Source: Tolypothrix tenuis PCC 7101 | Lineage (GTDB): Bacteria; Cyanobacteriota; Cyanobacteriia; Cyanobacteriales; Nostocaceae | DNA: 64,000 nt | Direction: 5' to 3' | Assembly: GCF_002368295.1 (NCBI RefSeq) | Contig: NZ_AP018249.1 | Location: 62,001-126,000, forward strand | Part shown: piece by piece, positions 54,838 to 62,797 of the stretch | Position numbering within the stretch: the first letter of the stretch is position 1 | Layout: each line of letters opens with the position of its first letter | Notes under the pieces: generated by a model | The model's input: only the letters and a program-made list of their open reading frames with translations | Databases searched by the model: none | Told to the model about the DNA's origin: nothing | Position numbers and translations under genes: made by a program

Positions 54838-55569
54838 TTAAACAGCAGCACTCATAGAGAATACATCAGGGACTATAGTTTTTTCTTCGCTATTCTTACC
54901 AAGAAACTTGCTGCTAATAATATCTTGGTAAGCTGATAAATCTGCTTGCCAATTATTCAGGGCTTGATCTAGATTATTCTTGCGAAGGGAGCTACTTTCA
55001 CTTTTTACTTCGTAGCTAAAGCTACCACTGAATAAGACAATAGGAGTAGTTGTTTCGTCTGGGTTACGCAGCATTGCTTCATTGATGCTTAAATACAAAG
55101 GACCGCGCTCCAGGGTGTAAGCCAGATTGAGTGTAGCTCGCATAGATGCATTTCCAACTTCTTGCCAATCTCCCGGAGATAGCAGGGTTTCAGCTAGGAA
55201 CAAGCGGGCTGCATCTTGGGACTTTTCAAAAGCAACGTAGCCTCTAGGATTAATACCTACAGCTTCATACTCTACATTAGGAAGAGTTTCGACATATTTT
55301 TTTGCAATAGCTGGAACAGCTATTTCTGTGACTGCTTTACCTTCAATTGCTTCGATGAACATAACTCTCGTCGGTTCAGCGACAATCACAACGCCGTTGG
55401 TGAAGGCGACTTGGGATACGCTTTGGGTATATATCGGTTGACGAGCCAATTCCCACTCAGTTGGGACAATACCACTGTATTGGAGAAATTCTGGATTAAG
55501 GATGGTAGGTTTATGATTTTTAGCAGCAATAATAATCCCGAATTCTTGCGTAATTAAGGTTTGGCTCAT
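54838..55569 (-). CDS. Conserved unknown protein upstream of the giant gene
   Basis: 243 residues, ATG with a nearby AGGAAAAC sequence upstream. Soluble, no membrane segment or signal peptide. Mixed alpha/beta: GIIIAAKNHKPTILNPEFL, VVIVAEPTRVMFIEA, AVGINPRGYVAF, then a helical block and a late ERGPLYLSINEAMLR segment. The C-terminus is helical and charged. No catalytic motif recognised. Same strand as, and directly upstream of, the giant gene, but separated by a strong hairpin. A cytosolic role is likely. Confidence 0.6.
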   Translation of the reverse strand: MSQTLITQEFGIIIAAKNHKPTILNPEFLQYSGIVPTEWELARQPIYTQSVSQVAFTNGVVIVAEPTRVMFIEAIEGKAVTEIAVPAIAKKYVETLPNVEYEAVGINPRGYVAFEKSQDAARLFLAETLLSPGDWQEVGNASMRATLNLAYTLERGPLYLSINEAMLRNPDETTTPIVLFSGSFSYEVKSESSSLRKNNLDQALNNWQADLSAYQDIISSKFLGKNSEEKTIVPDVFSMSAAV

Positions 55570-56243
55570 GATGTTTTCCTGATAAATGAAATGTTAATTT
55601 CAATAACCTACTGGAGCGATTGTGGTTTAGTTCTTTGTATTTAATAGGTAACCACTAGTTCCCAAAATTCAACCCTGTATATTTTATTTGTATACATTAT
55701 TATTAAGATTTCCATCTGCGAATCTACGCAGATTTTTTTCCTAGCGATATTTAAGTAATAACCACATTTTAGAATATTGTTCTGGTAAAATCACATTTTA
55801 TCTGAGTAAATATGCTTAAGAAAAAGATTCACATCTTCTTCCGAGAAATTAGAATTTTTACAAATTTCTGTTTTGCAGTATCTGTTATGGCAAATTCTTA
55901 GTTAAAAAAGGATTTGTCAACAAGAGGAAAAGGGGCATAGTGACAAGGGGAATACTGGGATTCCATCTCAGTCTCCGCCCCAGTCAAGCACTTTGGAAGG
56001 GCGGGGCTTGTACCTATGTTCCCTTGAACCCTATCTCTTTCGGTCAACAAAAGTTGACGATATTGTTTGTTTTACCTTCAACAGCAATAAAACATAAATC
56101 ATTACTTCACTTAACTCTGTGTACAACTTATTACCCGTAATTCAAATAGTGAAATTCATTAAGCCACTCCTAAGGACTTTTTACAATCTATCCTTAAATC
56201 ACTTGTCATTTGGTGATAATTCCCACTTTTTCCTTGATACTAA
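55570..56243. other. Long intergenic region
   Basis: About 670 AT-rich bases between divergent genes. A weak hairpin, CCGCCC (55975-55980) with GGGCGG (55999-56004), is the only structure seen. No convincing coding frame. Confidence 0.5.
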
Positions 56244-56321
56244 TAGTTGCACTTGACTCTTGTTTTTGTCAACTAAAGATTGCATAATATGGCTAGCCAA
56301 GAACAGATAGAAGAGGTAGTA
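56244..56321 (+). promoter_or_regulatory. Promoter and half-sites of the small XRE regulator
   Basis: AGTTGCA (56244-56250) is a half-site of the palindrome found at 56604-56620. TTGTTT (56260-56265) and CATAAT (56283-56288) are spaced 17 bases as -35 and -10. AGAGGT precedes the ATG at 56322. Confidence 0.5.
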
Positions 56322-56612
56322 ATGTTACCACTAACTGAAGTGGGATCTATTAGATGGACAAAGGAGCGTGGGCAGAAAATGCGCTCATTGCGTGGTGATA
56401 TGCCATTAGTAACTTTATCTAAAAAGCTTGCTGAATATGACGTAGATATGTCTAGGCAATATTTGAACCGGATGGAAACCTTCACAGAGGTCAAAAGTGC
56501 TTCCCCAGAACTCGTTACTGGCTTATGTAAAGTATTTGGCTGTACTTTGGCTGAATTACTGTGTTTAACAGAAACCAAAATTGTGCAATTAGGGGTTGAC
56601 AAATGCAACTAA
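56322..56612 (+). CDS. Small XRE-type transcription regulator
   Basis: 96 residues from the ATG at 56322, with AGAGGT 4 bases upstream; the ATG at 56289 is possible but would sit directly on the -10 box. XRE-like layout: WTKERGQKMRSLRG, LVTLSKKLAEYDVDMSRQYLNRME, then VTGLCKVFGCTLAELLCL. No sensor domain. The palindrome TGCAACT-AAA-AGTTGCA at its 3' end, plus a matching half-site in its own promoter, suggests it controls itself and the promoter downstream. Confidence 0.75.
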   Translation: MLPLTEVGSIRWTKERGQKMRSLRGDMPLVTLSKKLAEYDVDMSRQYLNRMETFTEVKSASPELVTGLCKVFGCTLAELLCLTETKIVQLGVDKCN

Positions 56613-56624
56613 AAGTTGCATTAT
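56596..56624 (+). promoter_or_regulatory. Promoter whose spacer is a perfect operator palindrome
   Basis: TTGACA (56596-56601), a 17-base spacer, CATTAT (56619-56624). The spacer and adjacent bases are the perfect palindrome TGCAACT-AAA-AGTTGCA (56604-56620), ideal for repression by steric block. AAGGAG follows at 56631-56636. The promoter starts within the last codons of the XRE gene. The region downstream to 57133 holds a MITE-like element and no intact gene before 57134. Confidence 0.65.
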
Positions 56625-56690
56625 ATTGTTAAGGAGAGCAAACTGCCTGCACTTAAACGGCGAAAGGGTTGCAAATCGAAGCATGGAAGA

Positions 56691-56841
56691 AGGAGTCAGG
56701 AGTCAGAATACATCAGTTGGGGATTTAGACCCGCGACTGATTGAAGACCAAATTTTTAATTTGGTGGGGGTGCAAAAACGCCGTTTATTCATGTGCTAGA
56801 TGCACAAAATACAAGCAAGAGAATTCTGCCTCCTGACTCCT
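56691..56841. mobile_element. MITE-like element with terminal inverted repeats
   Basis: AGGAGTCAGGAGTCAGAAT (56691-56709) and ATTCTGCCTCCTGACTCCT (56823-56841) are inverted copies with one mismatch in 19. About 151 bases, no transposase; contains the TTGGGGATT...GACTGATTGAA core shared with 16022-16089. It lies between the operator-promoter and the next gene and may have destroyed an ORF served by that promoter. Confidence 0.6.
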
Positions 56842-57066
56842 GAATTCTGTTTAGATACCCACAAAACCCAATGCCGCCGGGACTAGCAGCCGGAAGCCAA
56901 ACTTGTAATGCTCAAGCCGCCGGAGATGATTCCGATGACCTAACTAAGTCTGAAAAATTGGTTATTTACGCATATACGCCCGTAATCCAAAGATTTGTAC
57001 AGCTTCGCTGATTCTGTTGTGAGAGCGTTTTGTCATTTGCACAGCGCTTTTTTGTACATCAAAAAC

Positions 57067-57106
57067 AAAGGCGATCGCCTGCCTGAGAAACATTGCGATC
57101 GCCTTT
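57067..57106 (+). promoter_or_regulatory. Leader hairpin made of two HIP1 sites
   Basis: AAAGGCGATCGC (57067-57078) and GCGATCGCCTTT (57095-57106) pair perfectly over 12 bp around a 16-base loop, 28 bases before the ATG at 57134. The paralogue at 11188-12225 has the equivalent stem in the same position. Confidence 0.55.
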
Positions 57107-57133
57107 TATCCAAATTTACTGGAGATTTTCATT

Positions 57134-57835
57134 ATGACCCATACAACGCATGTACAGCAAGCAATTTTCGCTTCTTTCGTCGTTGATGAGCAAACGATAA
57201 CTCAAGCAGAACTAGAGCAGCACATCACACAACAGGGTGAAGTTTTAGCACCCGAAGAATTCACCGTTATTGAAATCAGCTGCTACGACTATGAAATTTA
57301 CGTTGGCGACAAACTAATAGCTAGCATCACCTACGATCATGACGACTTCGTGACCCAACGCTGGGTAGTGAGCGTGAACTCAACCGAAGTACACCGTGCA
57401 AACAGCTGGGCTAAGTGCCACAGCCACGTCACTTGGCACCACAAGCAAGGCACACTACCTGTACAAAAGCAAAAAGTTCCAGCCAATACTACGGGTAACG
57501 AAGTGATGGCACAAATTGCCTTGGAATGTGAGAAATTTGGCTTTGAACTCCTTGATGAAGGTATCTACAACAACGACAAAAAGCTAGGCTCGGCGGGATG
57601 CACTGATGGTCGCTGGTGGGTGAAAAGAGCCTCATCAGAGCATCAGCAGCAAGTGCCCTGTGATTCTGCATTCGATGCCGTGTGGTCATTGTCGATGGTC
57701 GAAGTATTGCCTAGTCTCGAAACTAGGTCTTGCGAGGAATTGTTGGATAAACCGTTTGATCAACTGACGAGCGAGGAATGGAAGCGGCTGATGGAGTATC
57801 AGCCACTTCCAGAGAGTATGGTGTTAGTCGCGTAG
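57134..57835 (+). CDS. Unknown protein, shorter paralogue of the 11188 gene
   Basis: 233 residues, TGGAG 9 bases before the ATG. Contains one ITYDHDDFVTQRWVV block with the following Cys-containing helix (CHSHVTWHH), where the paralogue has two, then the shared GFELLDEG and LGSAGCTDGRWW C-terminal block and an acidic helical end (QLTSEEWKRLM). No enzyme motif. The presence of two such genes with matching leaders in one window suggests a conserved plasmid function. Confidence 0.7.
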   Translation: MTHTTHVQQAIFASFVVDEQTITQAELEQHITQQGEVLAPEEFTVIEISCYDYEIYVGDKLIASITYDHDDFVTQRWVVSVNSTEVHRANSWAKCHSHVTWHHKQGTLPVQKQKVPANTTGNEVMAQIALECEKFGFELLDEGIYNNDKKLGSAGCTDGRWWVKRASSEHQQQVPCDSAFDAVWSLSMVEVLPSLETRSCEELLDKPFDQLTSEEWKRLMEYQPLPESMVLVA

Positions 57836-57848
57836 TTTAAGAGAGAAT

Positions 57849-57873
57849 ATGGTGGGCACAATGCGCCCACCAT
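57849..57873 (+). terminator. Hairpin terminator after the 57134 gene
   Basis: ATGGTGGGC (57849-57857) pairs perfectly with GCCCACCAT (57865-57873) around a 7-base loop, 14 bases after the stop. No long T tract follows. Confidence 0.6.
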
Positions 57874-58018
57874 CTCAATATCAGCATAATAAGCCGGACG
57901 TGAGAAGTCTTATTAGATTCATTCAAAAGAGTTAATCATTAAAAAAGTTTGGGTTTAAATCAACAAACAGCGCTGAATCAATTTCAATAAGATGAAAATT
58001 GACCGAGACAATTTTAGA

Positions 58019-58232
58019 TTTTAGATTTTGGATTTTGGATTAAAGTCAAAAGTTAAAATCTAAAAACAAGGTTTCAAGCTTCTCCATTTATGGAGAAAAA
58101 GAACAAAAATTTCATTTTCATCAAGCCTCGCCATTAATGGAGAGGTTAATCCAAAAGACGCTCGCGGACTCGCTCTAAGCGAAGCTATGCCGAAGGCTTT
58201 ACGCTGCGCTATCGTAAATCCAAAATCTAAAA
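58019..58232. repeat. Inverted-repeat-bounded interspersed element
   Basis: TTTTAGATTTTGGATT (58019-58034) and AATCCAAAATCTAAAA (58217-58232) are perfect 16-bp inverted repeats bounding about 214 bases. Inside are two small hairpins (TTCTCCATTTATGGAGAA; CTCGCCATTAATGGAGAG) and a GC-rich palindromic stretch near 58152-58214 of the kind dispersed in Nostoc genomes. It occupies most of the 57874-58319 gap; no gene. Confidence 0.6.
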
Positions 58233-58319
58233 TTGAATGACTGACTCGCGCTCAAAATTAATTCAATTAGCAAAATAGATTGCAAATCTCCACTTAATTA
58301 TTAGGGATTTAAAAACCTG

Positions 58320-58583
58320 ATGGATATTAAAACTATTGCTGTCACCTATCACAGAAAATTTAACTTAGGTGACTATGAATCGTTGGAATTGGGTTGCTCA
58401 TTATGGGCACAAATAGACCCAGAAGAAGATGCAGAAGGCGTAACACAATTTTTATATCAGCAAGCCAAATCCTCTGTTAAAGAAGCTGCAAGGCCTGTAA
58501 TTCAAGAATCAATTTATCAAATGAACAAAGCCAGAATCCAAAAGCAGCCTACTAAAGCTCAAACTGAAGTAGATGATTTCTAA
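58320..58583 (+). CDS. Unknown small protein, first of a plus-strand operon
   Basis: 87 residues. Begins MDIKTIAVTYHRKFNLGDYE with an LELGCSLWAQI beta strand, then an acidic helix. The pattern (KFNLGDYESLELG) resembles small proteins in plasmids and phages that lie next to DNA-metabolism genes, but I cannot name the family. Its stop is 2 bases before the next gene's ATG, so the two are co-translated. Weak Shine-Dalgarno, start uncertain. Confidence 0.55.
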   Translation: MDIKTIAVTYHRKFNLGDYESLELGCSLWAQIDPEEDAEGVTQFLYQQAKSSVKEAARPVIQESIYQMNKARIQKQPTKAQTEVDDF

Positions 58584-58585
58584 TT

Positions 58586-59440
58586 ATGCATGAAATTAAA
58601 CTAGGACTTTGTAATCCACCACAGCCAATCTATCTATACGTGAAGAAATTAGAGGTTGATGGGCGAATTTACGCTTGGTATAACTGTGAAATTGAACAAG
58701 ACAAAAAGATTCCTGTCAGCCAAAGAGCATTAACAGGTTATGTATCAGAGCTAAGACTAACAGATAAGGATTTCAAAGGCAAGGACAATTTAAAATTAGA
58801 TATTGTTGTACAAGCCGATGAAATTTATATCGTCCGCAGTGGCATTGAAACCAACTTTGCCAAATCATTCTTATTAGCTGCATCTGTTGTGAAAGATTTT
58901 ACTCAGCCTTTGATAATTGTTGCTACTCCTGGGGATGAAAATTCAGTTTTCTGCAATCTCTATGATGCTTTGACTAAAACTAAAATTCGTCGAGAATGGA
59001 ATCCAAACGCTGACTGGGGAGCAATTATTCGTGATGTTCAATATAAGTTAACTCCAATTTCAGATTCAGTCGATTATGTTCAACCTGTACAACCGCAATC
59101 AAATCCAAAGCAAACTACTGTAACATCTGCAATACATCCTCAAGATTTACGGGTAAAACAAATTCGGACTTTACTAAATTACCCGCTTGATTTAATCAAA
59201 GAATGGTTAAATTTCCAAGATGTTAGTAGCCCGAGTGAGCTTCATCACAGTAAGGTTGATGAGCTTGTGAAAACCATGTGTATTGCTTGGGCATCAGATA
59301 AGTTTGACCACCCCAATCATGCTGCTAATTCCTATGAGAAACACGTTGTTAATGCTGTAGCTGATGGTGTGGATGAACTACAAGCGATTAAGGGATGGAT
59401 GCAGCAAGTTCAACAGCAGACTGTTGCACAGATGGTATAG
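58586..59440 (+). CDS. Unknown protein coupled to the 58320 gene
   Basis: 284 residues. N-terminal beta-rich domain, about 1-160 (YLYVKKLEVDGRIYAWYNC, ALTGYVSELRLTD, LKLDIVVQADEIYIVRSG), which has the look of an OB or ssDNA-binding-like fold; then a linker rich in Gln/Pro (165-190) and a helical C-terminal domain (IRTLLNYPLDLIKEWL). No catalytic motif. Role in plasmid DNA maintenance is plausible from the context only. Confidence 0.55.
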   Translation: MHEIKLGLCNPPQPIYLYVKKLEVDGRIYAWYNCEIEQDKKIPVSQRALTGYVSELRLTDKDFKGKDNLKLDIVVQADEIYIVRSGIETNFAKSFLLAASVVKDFTQPLIIVATPGDENSVFCNLYDALTKTKIRREWNPNADWGAIIRDVQYKLTPISDSVDYVQPVQPQSNPKQTTVTSAIHPQDLRVKQIRTLLNYPLDLIKEWLNFQDVSSPSELHHSKVDELVKTMCIAWASDKFDHPNHAANSYEKHVVNAVADGVDELQAIKGWMQQVQQQTVAQMV

Positions 59441-59516
59441 ATACTCGCTGAAAAAAGACACATTTGGACAGGGCAACACTATTAAGTTGACAGCAAAAAT
59501 TCTTGAAGGAGAATTC

Positions 59517-59722
59517 AGGAGTCAGGAGTCAGAAGCCAGAATTCTCCAATTTAATTCTGTGCAACTGGTGGATAAATTGTGGTTTAAAGCTCCCGATTTT
59601 AAGGCTCTAAAAGACTCGATAACGCTACGCTGTCGTGGAGACAAAGAAAAATTTTTCTTGTTTGAAACCCCTGATTTTAAACATGGGGTATTCTGACTCC
59701 TGGATTCTGACTTCTGACTCCT
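59517..59722. mobile_element. MITE-like element, related ends
   Basis: AGGAGTCAGAAGCCAGAAT (59524-59542) and ATTCTGACTTCTGACTCCT (59704-59722) are inverted copies with one mismatch in 19. The sequence between differs from the 56.7 kb element, but the ends belong to the same GGAGTCA family. It fills the 59441-59761 gap; no transposase, no convincing gene. Confidence 0.55.
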
Positions 59723-59761
59723 TTTCATGCCTTTAAATACAATAGATATCACATTGTCAAT

Positions 59762-60643
59762 ATGACTCGAAAGCCTTACGATCAATTTTCAAAGCAACTA
59801 CTGGAAGAATTACTTTTGCCTTTAGGAAATGTGCAAGTCAATAGGGAGGTGACTGATGAAATCCGCCAAGTAGATATTTTGTTTTCTGCCTCACCAACAC
59901 CCCAAGCTAATCAACAGTCATTGGGGCTACTTGGCAAAATAGCTGTAGGAACTTCTCTGCTAGAACCATTTCGCAATCAACCAACGAAAACAGAAGTACG
60001 CAACTGTCTTCTGAAGGTCTTGACAGTCATGGCAGACTCACAACGGAAAGCTAAGCGAGAGGATGTAAGCTTACCAGAAGATAATCTTGCACGATTGTGG
60101 ATTTTAGCACCATCAGCTTCTCCCAGTTTGCTTAACAGTTTTGGCGCTAAACTGGAGCTAGACAATTGGTCTGCTGGAGTTTATTTTCTAGCTGACTCGT
60201 TGAGAACGGCGATAGTCGCGATTAACCAGCTACCAGTAACCAGTGAAACATTGTGGTTAAGGCTCTTAGGTAAAGGAGAAACTCAACGCCAAGCTGTCAC
60301 TGAATTACTAGCACTACCCGATAACAACGTAGTACGACAAAACACTCTTAAACTAATTACCAATTGGCGAATTATTTCAATTCAACAGCCGGAAAATCTC
60401 ACACAAGATGACCAGGAGTTAATCATGAATTTGTCACAAGCATATCAAGAATGGGAAGAAACTACAAAGCAAAAAGGGCAACGTGAAGTTGTAGAGAATT
60501 TACTGAGAGTCAGGTTTGGTAATTTAGATGAAGAGCTATCAAGAGTAGTTGATAGGTTGTTACAGTTACAACCAGAAGAATTTACGCCTCTATGCATTCA
60601 ATTAAGCCGTGAAGAATTGTTGACAAGATTTGCTGCAACTTGA
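59762..60643 (+). CDS. Rpn/PD-(D/E)XK-like protein with DUF4351-type tail
   Basis: 293 residues. N-terminal QFSKQLLEELLLPLG and EIRQVDILFS match the start of the Rpn (recombination-promoting, PD-(D/E)XK) fold as found in many cyanobacterial proteins often annotated as putative transposase or DUF4351. The C-terminal segment, about 238-290, fits that tail: QREVVENLLRVRFG, LDEELSRVVDRLLQLQ, LCIQLSREELL. The usual second acidic residue and Q/E-x-K element are not clear, so nuclease activity is uncertain. Family role: DNA cleavage that stimulates recombination. Confidence 0.65.
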   Translation: MTRKPYDQFSKQLLEELLLPLGNVQVNREVTDEIRQVDILFSASPTPQANQQSLGLLGKIAVGTSLLEPFRNQPTKTEVRNCLLKVLTVMADSQRKAKREDVSLPEDNLARLWILAPSASPSLLNSFGAKLELDNWSAGVYFLADSLRTAIVAINQLPVTSETLWLRLLGKGETQRQAVTELLALPDNNVVRQNTLKLITNWRIISIQQPENLTQDDQELIMNLSQAYQEWEETTKQKGQREVVENLLRVRFGNLDEELSRVVDRLLQLQPEEFTPLCIQLSREELLTRFAAT

Positions 60644-60694
60644 CAGCAATCCGAAGACATATTAGTAGCAACTTACCACAATCTATCAATCACC

Positions 60695-60726
60695 AAGCGC
60701 TTTGTTATTAACAGAGCGCTTCTTTA
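60695..60726 (+). terminator. Hairpin upstream of the 60742 gene
   Basis: AAGCGCT (60695-60701) pairs with AGCGCTT (60715-60721) around a 13-base loop, followed by CTTTA. Located between two plus-strand genes. Confidence 0.5.
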
Positions 60727-60741
60727 TATCGGATAGAAATC

Positions 60742-60960
60742 ATGATTGAACAAACTCTAGATAAAGCACTGTACTTAGACAGCCGAACCAGAGAATCTGT
60801 GCATGAAGAATTGGAGAAAATATTCAATTCACTGGTAGATTTTCAAGAGTATAACCCACGAGTTTATCAATTCTTATGCGAGCGCACAAGGGATTTGAGT
60901 TTGGCAGATGCAATACAGGCGCTTGCACAAACTTTGGAAGTTTTGAAACTAGATGAATAG
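60742..60960 (+). CDS. Unknown small helical protein
   Basis: 72 residues, GGATAGAAATC before the ATG. All-helical and acidic (TRESVHEELEKIFNSL, LADAIQALAQTLEVL). No recognised family. Placed between a hairpin and the next small gene. Confidence 0.45.
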   Translation: MIEQTLDKALYLDSRTRESVHEELEKIFNSLVDFQEYNPRVYQFLCERTRDLSLADAIQALAQTLEVLKLDE

Positions 60961-60999
60961 CTTTGTTACGAGCAATTACCAAGATTTAGGTTAATCAAT

Positions 61000-61296
61000 A
61001 TGGATGTACAGCAACAAACTCAACAAGCTTGGGATGCATTAATGGGTATTGACAAGCGACATTATGTAATCACTGGCTTTTATGCATTAGGAGATGCATT
61101 TTTGATCAGTGGTCAAAATCCTACTTATCAAAACCAAATAGTTTTGGTAGAGCATCGTGTGAAATCTCAAATTAATCACTGGGATTTCAGATGTAATCGT
61201 TCGGAATGTAGACAGCAGCCCACCATTACAACCAATGGGGATGATGGCAACGGTAATTTGAAGCGAAAAGCTCCATCACTTCAGGTGTACAGCTAA
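61000..61296 (+). CDS. Unknown small protein
   Basis: 98 residues. Q-rich start (MDVQQQTQQAWDAL), a beta segment (HYVITGFYALGDAFLIS), and a basic, Cys-containing, low-complexity C-terminus (DFRCNRSECRQQP). No obvious Shine-Dalgarno. No family recognised. Confidence 0.4.
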   Translation: MDVQQQTQQAWDALMGIDKRHYVITGFYALGDAFLISGQNPTYQNQIVLVEHRVKSQINHWDFRCNRSECRQQPTITTNGDDGNGNLKRKAPSLQVYS

Positions 61297-61377
61297 AAAG
61301 AAGTAAAGACCCAAAGCTCAAAGTGTTAACTTTCGTCCCTGAGTGCTTGTCCCTAATCAACCTGGAAGGAGAGAGCA

Positions 61378-61671
61378 ATGTTACCAAAAACTCGGATTCA
61401 GGAGATATCTCCATTAACTTTTTGTAGAAAAATTAAATCCGCCTATAGTGGAATGTCTTTGCAGACTGTAGAAACTCAAGAGAGCGAACGCGGAACTTTC
61501 AAAGAATACTGTTCGATTCTGTCACAAGAACTAGATATTCCTTTCAAAACAGTACAAATTAAATGGGGGCCTGGCATAGAATTTCCCAATATGCCTCAAA
61601 GAACAAGAAGTATGCTGAAGTTCGTTTTAATAGCTCGTTTATTAGAAATGAAACAAATACAAGCTGCCTAA
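61378..61671 (+). CDS. Unknown small protein
   Basis: 97 residues; AAGGAGAGAG precedes the ATG. Pattern of helix, loop, helix (CRKIKSAYSG, FKEYCSILSQELDIPFKTV, RSMLKFVLIARLLEM), which could be a small DNA-binding protein. No recognised family. A terminator follows the stop. Confidence 0.5.
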   Translation: MLPKTRIQEISPLTFCRKIKSAYSGMSLQTVETQESERGTFKEYCSILSQELDIPFKTVQIKWGPGIEFPNMPQRTRSMLKFVLIARLLEMKQIQAA

Positions 61672-61699
61672 TTATTAACTAAGAGTTAATCAAGTGATG

Positions 61700-61726
61700 A
61701 CCTGCTTTGTCTGAGCAGGTATTTTT
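61700..61726 (+). terminator. Rho-independent terminator
   Basis: ACCTGCT (61700-61706), 7-base loop, AGCAGGT (61714-61720), then ATTTTTA: a standard stem plus T tract. Confidence 0.7.
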
Positions 61727-61744
61727 ATGTTGATGGCATCTAAT

Positions 61745-61778
61745 AGTTCCGGTCAAATTCCGGAACTAGACCGGAACT
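61745..61778 (+). promoter_or_regulatory. Operator-like 10-bp inverted repeat around a palindrome
   Basis: AGTTCCGGTC (61745-61754) and GACCGGAACT (61769-61778) are perfect inverted copies. Between them lies TTCCGGAACT, a third copy of the core on the second strand's orientation, with TTCCGGAA palindromic. The block is 28 bases before the next gene and just after a terminator, so it probably controls the 61806 operon. Confidence 0.55.
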
Positions 61779-61805
61779 CAATGAGAACTCAAGGAGGCGA
61801 AAAGC

Positions 61806-62105
61806 TTGTTAATTCAAGGTAATTGCGTAGTCGAACAACCTCTCACACGAGAGCAAGTAGCAAAGAATTTGCAACCACAGGTGACGATGAGGCAATTGCA
61901 AAAGTATTTAGACTTAGCCAGTCTTTACTTACCAGAGTTTGCAGATTTTAGAAATGAAGAAAATGGGGGATTAAATGGACATATCAAGTTAACAAACTGG
62001 CATATCCCAACTCTGCAACTGATTAGAACTTCAGTACTTATCAAAGGGCTGAAAAAAACAGCAATAGAATTAGCCAACTACCCAGAAAAATTTACAGGAG
62101 TTTAA
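61806..62105 (+). CDS. Unknown small HTH-like protein
   Basis: 99 residues from a TTG with AAGGAGG 9 bases upstream. TREQVAKNLQPQVTMRQLQKYLDLASLYLP looks like a MerR/excisionase-like helix-turn-helix; the rest is helical (LQLIRTSVLIKGL). Three bases before the next gene, so co-translated with it. It could be the regulator acting at the operator at 61745. Confidence 0.5.
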   Translation: MLIQGNCVVEQPLTREQVAKNLQPQVTMRQLQKYLDLASLYLPEFADFRNEENGGLNGHIKLTNWHIPTLQLIRTSVLIKGLKKTAIELANYPEKFTGV

Positions 62106-62108
62106 ATA

Positions 62109-62684
62109 ATGACTATTAAAGAATATGCAGAATCTATTGGTATAAAGCCTGGTAAGTTAGTTGACGAGTTCCGCAAAAACTTCCCAGGACAAACTTGGAC
62201 AATTAATTCCCAACTCCCCGAAGAATTTCTGGCTGCTCATTCAAAAGTCAAACAAGACCAACACCAACAGCAAGCAACACAACCATTCAATGGCATGGGA
62301 GAAGCCACAATTACGAAGGCTGACGAGGCAATTCAACAAGCGTCATACAAGTTAACAGCAGCAGATAAACAGACGATATCAGGAGCGATCGCGGTTCAAA
62401 ACGAACAATCGAAAATCTTGGGTGCCTCAACTGGGGTGACAGGCGCATTGTTGTTCATGGAATCCTTAATAGCTGCCAAAGGGACTGTGCTAGACGCTTT
62501 TGCAGAGCAATCTCTGCTTGAGGTGGACAATCAGATAGCGGAGATTGATCAGAGCTTAATTAACCTAGCCGAAGAAGCCTCAACAAGATTGGGGGAGTCC
62601 ATCCGAAACAAGGAACAACTCAAACAACGACTCAATTCACTCAGACACAGAGTCAGCTCAATGGGGACACAGATCCAGTTCTAA
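62109..62684 (+). CDS. Unknown protein with HTH-like start and coiled-coil end
   Basis: 191 residues, GGAG upstream. N-terminal MTIKEYAESIGIKPGKLVDE looks like the small N-terminal domain of IF2 or a MerR-like helix. A Gln-rich linker (60-75) follows, a helical central part with a hydrophobic patch (ILGASTGVTGALLFMESLIAA), and a coiled coil (125-185). In the reading frame shifted by -1 the DNA stays open past the stop into the 62798 gene, so a frameshift or a missing small start is possible. Confidence 0.5.
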   Translation: MTIKEYAESIGIKPGKLVDEFRKNFPGQTWTINSQLPEEFLAAHSKVKQDQHQQQATQPFNGMGEATITKADEAIQQASYKLTAADKQTISGAIAVQNEQSKILGASTGVTGALLFMESLIAAKGTVLDAFAEQSLLEVDNQIAEIDQSLINLAEEASTRLGESIRNKEQLKQRLNSLRHRVSSMGTQIQF

Positions 62685-62797
62685 GAGCTTATTCAACAGT
62701 AGCGCTGGCTCTGCAACTCCATCAGGAGACTATCGCTACTGTTGCTCAAATACAACTACTGCAAGAAATCTTGAAATCCCAAAGGAAAAAGACAGTT

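Noticed and set aside
55570..56243. Diversity-generating retroelement or RNA gene near the giant protein
   Set aside because: No reverse transcriptase, no template/variable repeat pair with adenine-biased differences, and no convincing structured RNA were seen.
56683..56799. Short frame across the 56.7 kb repeat containing IFNLVG, resembling the helicase N-terminus motif IFNLVG
   Set aside because: The match is six residues, the frame sits mostly in a MITE-like element, and no further similarity to the helicase is visible.
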